NCBI GenBank assembly: GCA_017940955.1
Contig: JAGAXP010000155.1
Span: 1 to 42,346, forward strand
Direction of reading: 5' to 3'
Length of the DNA stretch: 42,346 nt
Source: Oribacterium sp.
GTDB lineage: Bacteria > Bacillota_A > Clostridia > Lachnospirales > Lachnospiraceae
Position 1 is the stretch's first letter, and every line of letters begins with the position of its first letter. This document shows positions 1 to 7,148 of the stretch, one piece after another. The position numbers were made by a program, and so were the translations under genes. The notes beneath the pieces are model-generated. The model was not told the DNA's origin. It saw only the letters and a program-made list of their open reading frames with translations, and ran no database searches.

Positions 1-227
1 CAAATGGAGCAAATTGAGCCGCACGATCATACAGACTCATGTGTGGTCTGGCTGGACTCTGCCAGCGGGTATGGTGGAATATATCCGCATAAACAATTTC
101 AGGATCCTGTTCTTTATTTGTTATTCCCTTTGTCATTTACTATTGTATATAAATTTGTGGCTTTTCCATTTTTTTATGACATACAGATGCAGCGCTGCTC
201 TGCCCGTCTCATTCACACAGATTATCA
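1..227. other. No supported gene; probable tail of an upstream unit
   Basis: Open frames here have no convincing ribosome site or recognisable domain, and the longest ones run into the terminator that follows. The stretch is T-rich. It is best read as the 3' end or untranslated tail of a unit that begins outside the window. Confidence 0.4.
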
Positions 228-268
228 AAGAACCGGCTTCATAATATCCTTAAGCCGGTTCTTTTTTT
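228..268 (+). terminator. Intrinsic terminator
   Basis: A long inverted repeat (AAGAACCGGCTT paired with AAGCCGGTTCTT) is followed by a T-run. It separates whatever lies upstream from the first backbone gene. Confidence 0.8.
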
Positions 269-291
269 AAAAAATTTTTCAAAAAAAACTA

Positions 292-317
292 ATACGGCTA
301 AAACTCCGTACATAATT
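292..317 (+). promoter_or_regulatory. Element-type promoter, copy 1
   Basis: ATACGG, exactly 13 nt, then CATAATT, with a CTCC tract in the spacer. It sits about 50 bp before the SSB-like gene. It belongs to the recurrent WWWCNG-N13-CATAATT family of this window and lacks a normal -35 hexamer at 17 bp. Confidence 0.6.
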
Positions 318-366
318 AGATAGTAAACGAGATAATAGAGTTATTTGGAGAAAGAAGGTATTTAGA

Positions 367-1245
367 ATGGCACGTCACAATGAGGTCACAATGTACGGCC
401 AAGTGTCGAGCGCACCAAAAATATATACTGATAAGCCCGGACAGCCGGACGCTAAGAAGATACAGGTAATCTGTACCGTGGCGGTCATCAGAGGTATCAG
501 GGATTATGGTGCCAAGGACCACAGGATCAAAATGGATAACCCCATCGTCCTTTCACAAAATGCAAAAATCATGAAGCAGATGGCTAAATGGGAAAAGGGA
601 GATATGGTACTCATTAGAGGAACACTTGCTTCCCACGACTATACAAAGCATTGCTTATGTAAGAATGAAGCCTGTGAGGATGAAGAAGGAAAGCATTCTG
701 TTATTTCCTTTAATGAAACCCTTTCATATGTAAACCCTGTATTCACAGAGGTCCTTTCAAAGGGTCTTGATCCATCTGAAGGAACAAAGAATATGCGTGA
801 GCGTTCGGAGATTTCAAACAGAGTCACCATAATCGGAAAAGCCAGCAACGAGCCGGAGATCTATACTACAGACCAGGGACAGCGGATCACCAATTATGTC
901 CTTGATGTACCTCGTAAGTATAGAATAAAGGAGGATGATGATTCGAACCGTCATGATTTCCTTATTATGAAGTCATACGGTAAGATCGCAGATATGGATT
1001 ACCGCTACATAAAAAAAGACGGGCACGTATTTGTAGATGGAGCAATACAGGTGAGAGAATACGCAAAACAGCTTGAGTGCCCGTACTGTCATACCGTTCA
1101 CAACATATTAAGGACTGTGACAGAAGTAATTCCTTATTCAACCGAGTATGGTGTTGGCTGCAGAACAGAGGAAGAGGCAGAAGAGTTCCAGACTAAGAAA
1201 TCAGCTCAGGAAGCCGGCGAAGTAAAGGACGAGATCTTCTCATAA
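367..1245 (+). CDS. Tandem OB-fold single-stranded DNA-binding-like protein
   Basis: The 292-residue protein has two SSB-like halves. The first starts near residue 5 (EVTMYGQVSSAPKIY) and the second near residue 150 (ISNRVTIIGKASNEPEIY). Each has the beta-strand pattern and the TDxGQ/VxVPRKYR-type strand of an OB fold. The second half ends with a CPYC pair (about residue 238) that could be half of a zinc knuckle. Ordinary bacterial SSB has one OB fold in about 110-180 residues and an acidic DDDIPF tail. This one is double length and ends KDEIFS, a weak echo of such a tail. A single-strand DNA role in replication or transfer of the element is inference. It has its own element-type promoter, a GAAGG ribosome site and a terminator, so it is monocistronic. 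Confidence 0.7.
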   Translation: MARHNEVTMYGQVSSAPKIYTDKPGQPDAKKIQVICTVAVIRGIRDYGAKDHRIKMDNPIVLSQNAKIMKQMAKWEKGDMVLIRGTLASHDYTKHCLCKNEACEDEEGKHSVISFNETLSYVNPVFTEVLSKGLDPSEGTKNMRERSEISNRVTIIGKASNEPEIYTTDQGQRITNYVLDVPRKYRIKEDDDSNRHDFLIMKSYGKIADMDYRYIKKDGHVFVDGAIQVREYAKQLECPYCHTVHNILRTVTEVIPYSTEYGVGCRTEEEAEEFQTKKSAQEAGEVKDEIFS

Positions 1246-1260
1246 TAAAAAATATTTAAA

Positions 1261-1290
1261 AAATCTGCTGTAAACCCGGCAGATTTTTTT
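1261..1290 (+). terminator. Intrinsic terminator after the SSB-like gene
   Basis: AAATCTGC pairs with GCAGATTT and is followed by T's. Confidence 0.75.
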
Positions 1291-1292
1291 GT

Positions 1293-1318
1293 TATCCGAG
1301 TTATCCCCTTCCATAATC
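1293..1318 (+). promoter_or_regulatory. Element-type promoter, copy 2
   Basis: TATCCG, 13 nt containing CCCCTTC, then CATAATC. It lies upstream of the sortase gene. The early transcript has AAGTCATTAGAGGAGG, which recalls the first stem of the structured leader family, but the rest of that leader is absent. Confidence 0.65.
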
Positions 1319-1358
1319 TGTTTGTAGATTATTAGATAAGTCATTAGAGGAGGTAGAA

Positions 1359-2222
1359 ATGAAAAAAACAATGACTTTTATCCTTATAATACTTGCTGCG
1401 GTTTTCGTGACATTGTCAGTGAAACGTGCAAGAGATAAGGAACAGGCTGCTGAGTCTTATAACGAACTTAAAGCCGAGATGTTTACTGAAGCTGAAACTC
1501 TGCCGGAAACAATGGTGGAAGATGCAGAGGAAACAACTGCCCATAAAGCCATTACTCTTTCTGATGACGAAAGGGCTATGGTGGAAGGGGTTAGGAGACT
1601 CCAGAAGGATAATGGAGACGTCCAAGGGTACATCATGATCCTTGACTCCAATATCCAAAGGGAGAATCTATGCGGTTCTGCAATGAGAGAAGAAGGTATC
1701 GTCCTCCAGTACCCTGTCTATCAACGTAAGGGTAATGATCAGGAGGATCTTGATTATTACCTGCACCATAATGGCAAAGGTGAACCGGAAAGTTATCCGG
1801 GGTGTATCTTTGGTGACGGTGCCGTTGACGAACAAGGTGATTATCTTTTTGATTTCGATGATAACGGAAACCACGTTATAGCTGGACACAACATGAGTGT
1901 CCAGAGGAATCAAAAAGAAAACTGGATGTTCGGGGGACTCAGATTTTATGAAGATCCCGACTATCTGGAAAATCACCAAAACCTCGTTCTTGTAACAGAT
2001 GAGACGGTGAAGTATTTCACAATAGTCTCTTATTATGAGAGCGAGGCGGATGATGATTACTATAATCTTCATCCAGAGGCCCCGGAGTCTCTTTCAAAGT
2101 TCCTTTCTGATAAGACAGGGACTAGGATTGAGACAGACGACGCGGTAACGCTCGTCGCCTGTGACGACGATACATCCAACGATGTTGGACGTCGTTACGT
2201 TATCGCAATTTCTATTAAATAG
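1359..2222 (+). CDS. Class B sortase
   Basis: Cysteine transpeptidase of the sortase B family, anchored by one N-terminal membrane helix (residues 4-20) with the catalytic domain outside. The catalytic triad is visible: His177 in VIAGHNM, Cys268 in TLVACDDD (the family usually has TLxTC) and Arg278/279 after it. An acidic linker (residues 40-70) separates the anchor from the domain. At 287 residues it is in the usual SrtB size range. It stands next to a wall hydrolase and a membrane-anchored surface protein, which suggests it attaches or assembles envelope proteins of a transfer apparatus. Neighbouring proteins show no obvious LPxTG, so its substrate is unknown. The start is preceded by AGGAGG. 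Confidence 0.88.
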   Translation: MKKTMTFILIILAAVFVTLSVKRARDKEQAAESYNELKAEMFTEAETLPETMVEDAEETTAHKAITLSDDERAMVEGVRRLQKDNGDVQGYIMILDSNIQRENLCGSAMREEGIVLQYPVYQRKGNDQEDLDYYLHHNGKGEPESYPGCIFGDGAVDEQGDYLFDFDDNGNHVIAGHNMSVQRNQKENWMFGGLRFYEDPDYLENHQNLVLVTDETVKYFTIVSYYESEADDDYYNLHPEAPESLSKFLSDKTGTRIETDDAVTLVACDDDTSNDVGRRYVIAISIK

Positions 2223-2253
2223 GTGGGCTGAAATATGCTCACTTATTTTTTTT
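2222..2253 (+). terminator. Probable intrinsic terminator after sortase
   Basis: AGGTGGGC pairs, with two G-T wobbles, with GCTCACTT, followed by a long T-run. Confidence 0.6.
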
Positions 2254-2276
2254 AAGATAATTCTCCAAAAATACTG

Positions 2277-2302
2277 ATACAGAAAGAACTGTCCGCATAA
2301 TT
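2277..2302 (+). promoter_or_regulatory. Element-type promoter, copy 3
   Basis: ATACAG, 13 nt, then CATAATT, just upstream of a small membrane protein gene. The spacer has CTGTCCG where other copies have CCCCTCC. Confidence 0.55.
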
Positions 2303-2323
2303 GTTTTGTGGAAAGGAGTTACC

Positions 2324-2494
2324 ATGATCAGATTGCCACTTATTATTTACATTCCGGTACTTTTCCTAATGGGGATAGTTTATGTAGCATCGGGAACACT
2401 GTTTACCAAAAACAAAATAAGTCATTTAAAAGAATCAGTTATACGGTTCTTAGTATTAGCAACGATTTTTACAGCGATATATTACCTTACTTGA
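2324..2494 (+). CDS. Small two-helix membrane protein
   Basis: 56 residues starting at the ATG that follows GAAAGGAG with a 5-nt gap. An earlier in-frame start would swallow this ribosome site. Two hydrophobic helices (about residues 4-26 and 38-55) flank a short basic loop (KNKISHLKES). No family is recognised. Its place between sortase and wall hydrolase suggests an envelope role, which is inference only. It may be co-transcribed with the hydrolase gene 48 bp downstream, since no terminator lies between them. Confidence 0.6.
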   Translation: MIRLPLIIYIPVLFLMGIVYVASGTLFTKNKISHLKESVIRFLVLATIFTAIYYLT

Positions 2495-2542
2495 ACAACT
2501 AAATACGCTCTCAAGGAAAACAGTGAAAGGAATTGTGACTTA

Positions 2543-3655
2543 ATGAGAAGAATGTTATCGGGTATAATGGCATTTTTAACCGTCGTTATGTCCCCCGTTA
2601 GCGCATACGCATCTGATAAAGATAATAAGGTAGCTCCTTCAGCCATTTACGGCTCAAGGATAAATATGTCAATCAATCAGGAGTCAGTTAAGTATTCACC
2701 GCAGTATTTTAATCCGAATGAACTGAATGTAACTTCAAGCTCTACCTTATCCGTAATGGATATCCCTGGATTATCAACGGAAGAGATGGAAAATATGAGA
2801 AAGATAGTATCGGGATTACAGGACCTTAATCTTTCTAACGCCATGCTTGCAGGAATACTTGGAAATCTCCGTCAAGAGTCGAACTTCAAACCTTCAGCCC
2901 TGTCAGATTCAAAAACATACTATGGTCTGGTTCAATGGGGAAAAGAACGAAGAACAGCCCTTGAAACTATACCGGATTATGATACAGTCGAGGGCCAGGT
3001 GAAGTTCCTGAAAGCAGAGCTTCAGGGTACAGCTCCGGCAACAGGAAATTATGGTGCTACCTTAGATAAGTATCTGAGCCGCTATGATAGTTCGAATATG
3101 CAGACTGTAACAGATGTTGAAATGGCATGCGAAGCATTCTGTGTTGTGGTTGAGGGATGTACGGGTGGTAAAGCTGAAAATAAAAATAAAGCCAAAGACG
3201 GTAAATACTATCAAGATCTTGGCCAAAGAAAAGATTATGCAAAAGAGATTTATAATTACCTCGAAATCGGCAATATAAGCGTAGAAGCATCAGAGCAGGC
3301 TAAGGAATTCCTTTCAATAGCATCGTCAAAGCTCGGCTGCCCTTATGTATGGGGAGCAAAAGGTCCTAACTCATTTGACTGCTCAGGCTATGTCTGGTGG
3401 TGTTTAAATCAGGCTGGTGTAAACGTTCCGTACAGAACCACAGCTAACTGGATATCAGATAAGCCGTTCCCTCAGGTTACTTCTTACGATGAACTTAGAG
3501 CCGGTGATGTCATGCTTATTAGTGGACATATCGTAATTATTGTAGGAGACGGAACCATTATGGATGCTTCATCATCCAATGGGAAAGTGGTTCACAGAAA
3601 TCTTAGTGAGTGGTGGAGAAATCACTTTGTAGTTGGATATAGGATATTTAATTAA
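2543..3655 (+). CDS. Secreted wall hydrolase: phage-tail lysozyme + NlpC/P60
   Basis: Bifunctional peptidoglycan hydrolase of 370 residues. A signal peptide covers residues 1-24 (cleavage near AYA-SDK). A phage-tail-type lysozyme domain covers about 85-240, with the catalytic-type Glu112 in LGNLRQESNF. A C-terminal NlpC/P60 endopeptidase domain covers about 255-370, with Cys280 in FDCSGYVWW and His329 in SGHIVIIVG. This pairing is typical of the VirB1/CwlT-like hydrolases of Gram-positive conjugative elements, which open the wall locally for the transfer channel. The start has GGAAT upstream, which is modest. Together with sortase and the surface protein it forms an envelope-remodelling module. 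Confidence 0.85.
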   Translation: MRRMLSGIMAFLTVVMSPVSAYASDKDNKVAPSAIYGSRINMSINQESVKYSPQYFNPNELNVTSSSTLSVMDIPGLSTEEMENMRKIVSGLQDLNLSNAMLAGILGNLRQESNFKPSALSDSKTYYGLVQWGKERRTALETIPDYDTVEGQVKFLKAELQGTAPATGNYGATLDKYLSRYDSSNMQTVTDVEMACEAFCVVVEGCTGGKAENKNKAKDGKYYQDLGQRKDYAKEIYNYLEIGNISVEASEQAKEFLSIASSKLGCPYVWGAKGPNSFDCSGYVWWCLNQAGVNVPYRTTANWISDKPFPQVTSYDELRAGDVMLISGHIVIIVGDGTIMDASSSNGKVVHRNLSEWWRNHFVVGYRIFN

Positions 3656-3695
3656 ATTACCATGCTAGGATACCCTTTATATCATGTGCTATATT

Positions 3696-3715
3696 AAATA
3701 TTCGCACGCATAATT
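3696..3715 (+). promoter_or_regulatory. Weak element-type promoter, copy 4
   Basis: CATAATT preceded by TTCGCACG. The upstream hexamer is degenerate (TATATT) and the C/T tract is mostly missing. It is placed as expected, about 35 bp before the surface protein gene. Confidence 0.35.
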
Positions 3716-3751
3716 AACGTATGAACAATAAAAGTAATATGGGAGAAATAT

Positions 3752-4846
3752 ATGAAAAACTTATTTAAAACAATATTCTTTGCAACAGCGATTATGACAA
3801 TAGCTGCATTCGCATCATTTGCAGAAACTGAAAGGGTAGATAATCTGAACTCAGACTTTCTTCCTGAAAATGCAGTTGATGTAGAAATCACGGCAGATGT
3901 ACCAGAGTATTACAACATGAAGATTGATGTCATGATAAATGGTATAGATTTCGATCTAAAGTATCGTGAGGATTTACCGAACAACGGTTACACCAGAACA
4001 TACCCTATATCAGCCGGTGTTTATGATGTTACGGTGTTTTCAAATGAAGATATAAACGATGAATACACGTATGAAGTATTTCCTAAGACATTAGATACTT
4101 CAAAGTGTCAGAATGTAAAGATCAAGGTTAAATCGTTAGGAAAAGATATAGAAGCTGGAGAAGAAGATAATCATGAAGTGGATGAAAGCATAGGCCCCCT
4201 TGACGTTGAACCAGAAATAATAGATCTCTCCGACGGAAAAACCTATGGCACATTTCGTGTAAAGCTAGTAAGCTACGAGGCAGCCATCACCCATGTAACA
4301 TATCAGATTACAGACGGAAAAACGGTCTATGACATAGACTTAAAGCGAGACTATAATTTCGCTGCAGACGTACTTCTTCCCGTAGGTTCTTATTATGAGC
4401 TCGGTTCACCAAATTTCGACCTGGACGAGAGAGCTGCATGGAACAATGAAATCAGATGTACGTGGTCCCATAAATATAATAGGGGTACTTTCGGAAACTA
4501 CTACGAGATTGTGGAAAATAACACAACACTTCTTGACGATCTTGAAATCATGATGATTCAGAGAGGAGATGTCTTCCCGTTTGATTCATATATGCTTTTC
4601 CAGCCAATGATCAAGAACGAAAGAGATGCCCTTATTGAATCCCATGCTCAGGCAATTCAGGAATCATTGAATGAAACTACAGAAACAACAGAAGCAGAGA
4701 CAGAAGAAACTGAGACGATTGCAGAGGTAAAGCCTGTAGAAGATACTACCAGCGTAGACATCGGACGTATCATTGCTATTGCCGGTGCTGTGGTAGCAAT
4801 ATTGATTGCAAGCGTTGCGGTTGTATTGAAACTAAAGAAAAAATAA
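3752..4846 (+). CDS. Surface protein with signal peptide and C-terminal membrane anchor
   Basis: 364 residues. It has a clear signal peptide (1-24, ending ASFAE), an acidic extracellular region with two beta-rich segments (about 35-120 and 145-290), a Thr/Glu-rich stalk (about 305-330, repeated TTE/ETE), then a hydrophobic helix (about 338-358) and the terminal KLKKK. This is the plan of a type-I membrane-anchored exported protein. A canonical LPxTG is absent before the helix, so covalent sorting by the nearby sortase is not supported by sequence. No family is recognised. It ends the envelope module and is followed by a terminator. Confidence 0.65.
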   Translation: MKNLFKTIFFATAIMTIAAFASFAETERVDNLNSDFLPENAVDVEITADVPEYYNMKIDVMINGIDFDLKYREDLPNNGYTRTYPISAGVYDVTVFSNEDINDEYTYEVFPKTLDTSKCQNVKIKVKSLGKDIEAGEEDNHEVDESIGPLDVEPEIIDLSDGKTYGTFRVKLVSYEAAITHVTYQITDGKTVYDIDLKRDYNFAADVLLPVGSYYELGSPNFDLDERAAWNNEIRCTWSHKYNRGTFGNYYEIVENNTTLLDDLEIMMIQRGDVFPFDSYMLFQPMIKNERDALIESHAQAIQESLNETTETTEAETEETETIAEVKPVEDTTSVDIGRIIAIAGAVVAILIASVAVVLKLKKK

Positions 4847-4857
4847 GTGTATATTTT

Positions 4858-4889
4858 AAAGCGGTCATATCAAGGGAAGCCGCCTTTTT
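4858..4889 (+). terminator. Probable intrinsic terminator
   Basis: GCGG pairs with CCGC around an unpaired interior and is followed by five T's, immediately after the surface-protein gene. Confidence 0.5.
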
Positions 4890-5160
4890 GAACTGAGGTG
4901 GGATAAATTGTAAAAAGAAGGGTAATAATGGTTAAGTAGGTAGTTAATCTGTACTGAAAAAGAAGCACGATTTCAGGAACGGGAATCGTGCTTCTTCTAT
5001 GTTTAATTTCTTTAAAAACAAGCCGTCAGGATCCCCTTGTTTTCGCGCCCATGGCCTTGAGCTCCTGCTTTCGCGCATACATCATATTTCTGTGGTATGA
5101 TAATATCATTAAACGTGCATTGTTAATCTGTGAGAACATGCGTTTATAGAGGAGATTGAT
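4890..5160. other. Non-coding junction between backbone and cargo
   Basis: No gene is visible. It contains a strong hairpin at 4961-4998 (AGAAGCACGATT with AATCGTGCTTCT, then a T-rich tail) that could be a second terminator. A TATGAT/TAATAT-rich stretch near 5096-5112 may be the promoter of the SDR gene. No element-type promoter is present, which marks the start of a cargo block. Confidence 0.5.
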
Positions 5161-5973
5161 ATGGTTGATTACGGCCTAAAAGACAGAGTGGCAATTATTA
5201 CAGGAGCCAATAACCCGTGGGGGATTGGAGCAACAACTGCGCTTGCATTTGCCCGGGAGGGAGCAAAGCTTGTCCTGGTATATAAAAAAGTATTCAGACC
5301 ATTTGATGTAGCTAAGATGGATAGAAATGGTGCAGACAGATACTATGGAGCAAATGCGGGAACTGCAGAAGCGGTGGAAGGCAGACTAAAGGAAATGAAT
5401 GCAGACTACCTTGTTCTGGAAAGTGATATTTCAGATGAGGATGCGGTAAAGGATATATATTCTGCAGCCCTGAAAAAATATGGCCGGGTTGATGTTTTAC
5501 TGAATAATGCCGCAACGGACGACGAAACCGGATGTGACACCATTGAAACTATTACACAAAAAGTAATCGATGATACATTTGCAGTCAACGTTCGCGGAAG
5601 TATCATGATGATCCGTGAATTTGTAAAGCATCGAGGAGATTATGGAAGAATCATTAATATCTCTACGGATGCCGCGCAGATTTTTGCAGGTCAGATCACT
5701 TACGGTGCAAGTAAGGCAACATTGGAAGCTCTGACCAGAAGTATTGCCCTTGAGGTGGCAGAATATGGAATCACAGTAAATTGTGTTGCTCCGGGTCCGA
5801 CTCAGACCGGATGGATAGACGAGGATTTTGAAAAGGCGGTTATTCCGTTGATACCTATGGGTAAACTTATTCGGCCGCAGGATATTGCGGAAACCATTCT
5901 GTTCCTTGCAAGTGAACAGGCGAGAATGATTACGGGACAGGTTATAAAGGTTTCCGGCGGAAAGGCGTTGTGA
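5161..5973 (+). CDS. SDR-family oxidoreductase
   Basis: Classical short-chain dehydrogenase/reductase of 270 residues. The N-terminal cofactor motif is TGANNPWGIG (about 15-24). NNAA stands near residue 118. The Ser-Tyr-Lys triad is visible as STDAAQ plus YGASK (about 180-186), with VAPGPTQTGW after it. The C-terminus GQVIKVSGG resembles FabG-like NAD(P)H-dependent reductases. There is an unusual insertion of about 35 residues (KVFRPFDVAKMDRNGADRYY region) after the second beta strand, so the substrate cannot be inferred. The ribosome site is AGAGGAG. It is the first gene of a likely four-gene cargo cluster with short gaps. Confidence 0.85.
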   Translation: MVDYGLKDRVAIITGANNPWGIGATTALAFAREGAKLVLVYKKVFRPFDVAKMDRNGADRYYGANAGTAEAVEGRLKEMNADYLVLESDISDEDAVKDIYSAALKKYGRVDVLLNNAATDDETGCDTIETITQKVIDDTFAVNVRGSIMMIREFVKHRGDYGRIINISTDAAQIFAGQITYGASKATLEALTRSIALEVAEYGITVNCVAPGPTQTGWIDEDFEKAVIPLIPMGKLIRPQDIAETILFLASEQARMITGQVIKVSGGKAL

Positions 5974-6005
5974 TTAATGATTATTAAGAAGGTAGTACGA
6001 GAACA

Positions 6006-6278
6006 ATGATCAATATATCAATACCATATCTAATCCTTATCAATGTCATCGCTTTTCTGATGTATGGCGTAGATAAGGAAAAGGCGAGAAAAGGTAAATG
6101 GCGGATCAAAGAGAAGGATCTTATCTTTGTAGCTGTGATCGGAGGCAGTATCGGAGCTTTTTTGGGAATGCATTTTTTTCATCATAAAACCAGACACTGG
6201 TATTTCCGATACGGTATCCCGATCATAATGATCCTGCAGATCATATTGGTTACAGTTCTGGGGGCAAAATACTTTTAA
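6006..6278 (+). CDS. DUF1294 family membrane protein
   Basis: 90 residues, matching the usual length of DUF1294. Features typical of the family are NVIAFLMYGVDKEKARKGKWRI near the N-terminus, then the glycine-rich helix GGSIGAFLGMHFFHHKTRH and a last hydrophobic helix. Two to three membrane segments are expected. The biochemical role of the family is unknown. It follows the SDR gene by 32 bp, so co-transcription is likely. Confidence 0.85.
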   Translation: MINISIPYLILINVIAFLMYGVDKEKARKGKWRIKEKDLIFVAVIGGSIGAFLGMHFFHHKTRHWYFRYGIPIIMILQIILVTVLGAKYF

Positions 6279-6305
6279 CCGTAGAAGTATATCGAAAGGA
6301 TGATC

Positions 6306-6701
6306 ATGGAATTCAAAAAAGGAATCGGCTGGAAAGCCTGCTTTGATGAGGAAAGAAATCTTTATACGGCTGAACGTGGTGGGATGGGATCCTATCATTT
6401 GTATGAAATCACAAAGGAGATTTATGACCAGCTGGAAAATGGGGTAAGTGATGACGAAGTTTACAAGGTGATTACTGAAGGAAGGCATCTGTATATGGAT
6501 GTGGATGACAGGTGCGGTCCACCATATACGGTCGTGTTTGATCATGATTATGAAAAATTATGCCCATGGGCAAAAGTGATCTCGAGCGGTAAAGTATGGC
6601 CGGATGAACTGACAGATGCGGCGGTAGAGTTATTTGAATCTGAGAAAAACAACCGGGAGCAGCGGCGCAAAAGAAGAGAGAATAACACATCAGAATCCTG
6701 A
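6306..6701 (+). CDS. Hypothetical protein with basic C-terminal tail
   Basis: 131 residues from the ATG at 6306, chosen because GAAAGGA sits 5 nt ahead; the ATG at 6300 touches the ribosome site. The N-terminal half (GIGWKACFDEERNLYTAERGG) is a compact alpha/beta region. The tail EKNNREQRRKRRENN is strongly basic and probably helical. No family is recognised with confidence. The gene lies 27 bp after DUF1294 on the same strand. Confidence 0.6.
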   Translation: MEFKKGIGWKACFDEERNLYTAERGGMGSYHLYEITKEIYDQLENGVSDDEVYKVITEGRHLYMDVDDRCGPPYTVVFDHDYEKLCPWAKVISSGKVWPDELTDAAVELFESEKNNREQRRKRRENNTSES

Positions 6702-6734
6702 GAGCGAGACTAGTCAGTGGAGGTAATCAATATA

Positions 6735-6938
6735 ATGCAATTAAGCATTTTAAGTAAAACAATTAGTGATACAGCAACAAATATTTCAGATGCTACAGGA
6801 ATGGGTATCGCACCAGCGCTTATCTGTATGTTGTTATGCTGCTTTGTAGTTTATAAAATCACCAAAAAAGTCATTCACATTATTTATACGATAATTGTGG
6901 TTGCCATCCTGTTTACGCTGTTTAAAAGTATGATTTAA
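6735..6938 (+). CDS. Small membrane protein
   Basis: 67 residues from the ATG that follows GGAGGT by 10 nt; starting earlier would precede that site. Two hydrophobic stretches are visible (about 24-42, ALICMLLCCFVVYKI, and 47-65). There is no recognisable family. It is the last gene of the cargo cluster and is followed by a terminator. Confidence 0.6.
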   Translation: MQLSILSKTISDTATNISDATGMGIAPALICMLLCCFVVYKITKKVIHIIYTIIVVAILFTLFKSMI

Positions 6939-6969
6939 AAATGGAATTAATAGTGAATAGAATATGAGA

Positions 6970-6999
6970 AAGGCGGTTCCCGGAGTGACCGCTTTTTTT
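6970..6999 (+). terminator. Intrinsic terminator
   Basis: GCGGT pairs with ACCGC and is followed by seven T's. Confidence 0.75.
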
Positions 7000-7026
7000 A
7001 TGCTTATTTTTAATACAATCAAACGT

Positions 7027-7052
7027 TATCAGAAACATCCCCTTCCATAATT
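7027..7052 (+). promoter_or_regulatory. Element-type promoter, copy 5
   Basis: TATCAG, 13 nt ending CCCCTTC, then CATAATT. One of the best copies. The structured leader starts about 18 bp downstream. Confidence 0.7.
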
Positions 7053-7070
7053 TATTTGAAAAAAGCATAA

Positions 7071-7148
7071 GTCATTTAGAGAGAAAAAATGACAGACAAG
7101 CCCGACGGGGCATACGAGAGCGGTAGCACCGCAGAAGGAGAGACCTTT
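7071..7148 (+). ncRNA. Structured 5' leader, copy A
   Basis: Three hairpins: GTCATTT (7071-7077) with AAATGAC (7087-7093); GCCC (7100-7103) with GGGC (7108-7111); GCGGT (7120-7124) with ACCGC (7128-7132). The linker ATACGAGAG lies between hairpins 2 and 3 and a GAAGGAGAG ribosome site follows. The same architecture recurs at three other genes with different paired bases, so structure rather than sequence is conserved. The leader happens to be open in frame with the gene, but the shared layout puts the real start after it. Confidence 0.65.

Noticed and set aside
4..270. Open frames of 76-88 codons at the window start
   Set aside because: No ribosome site or known domain, and they run into a clear terminator hairpin.
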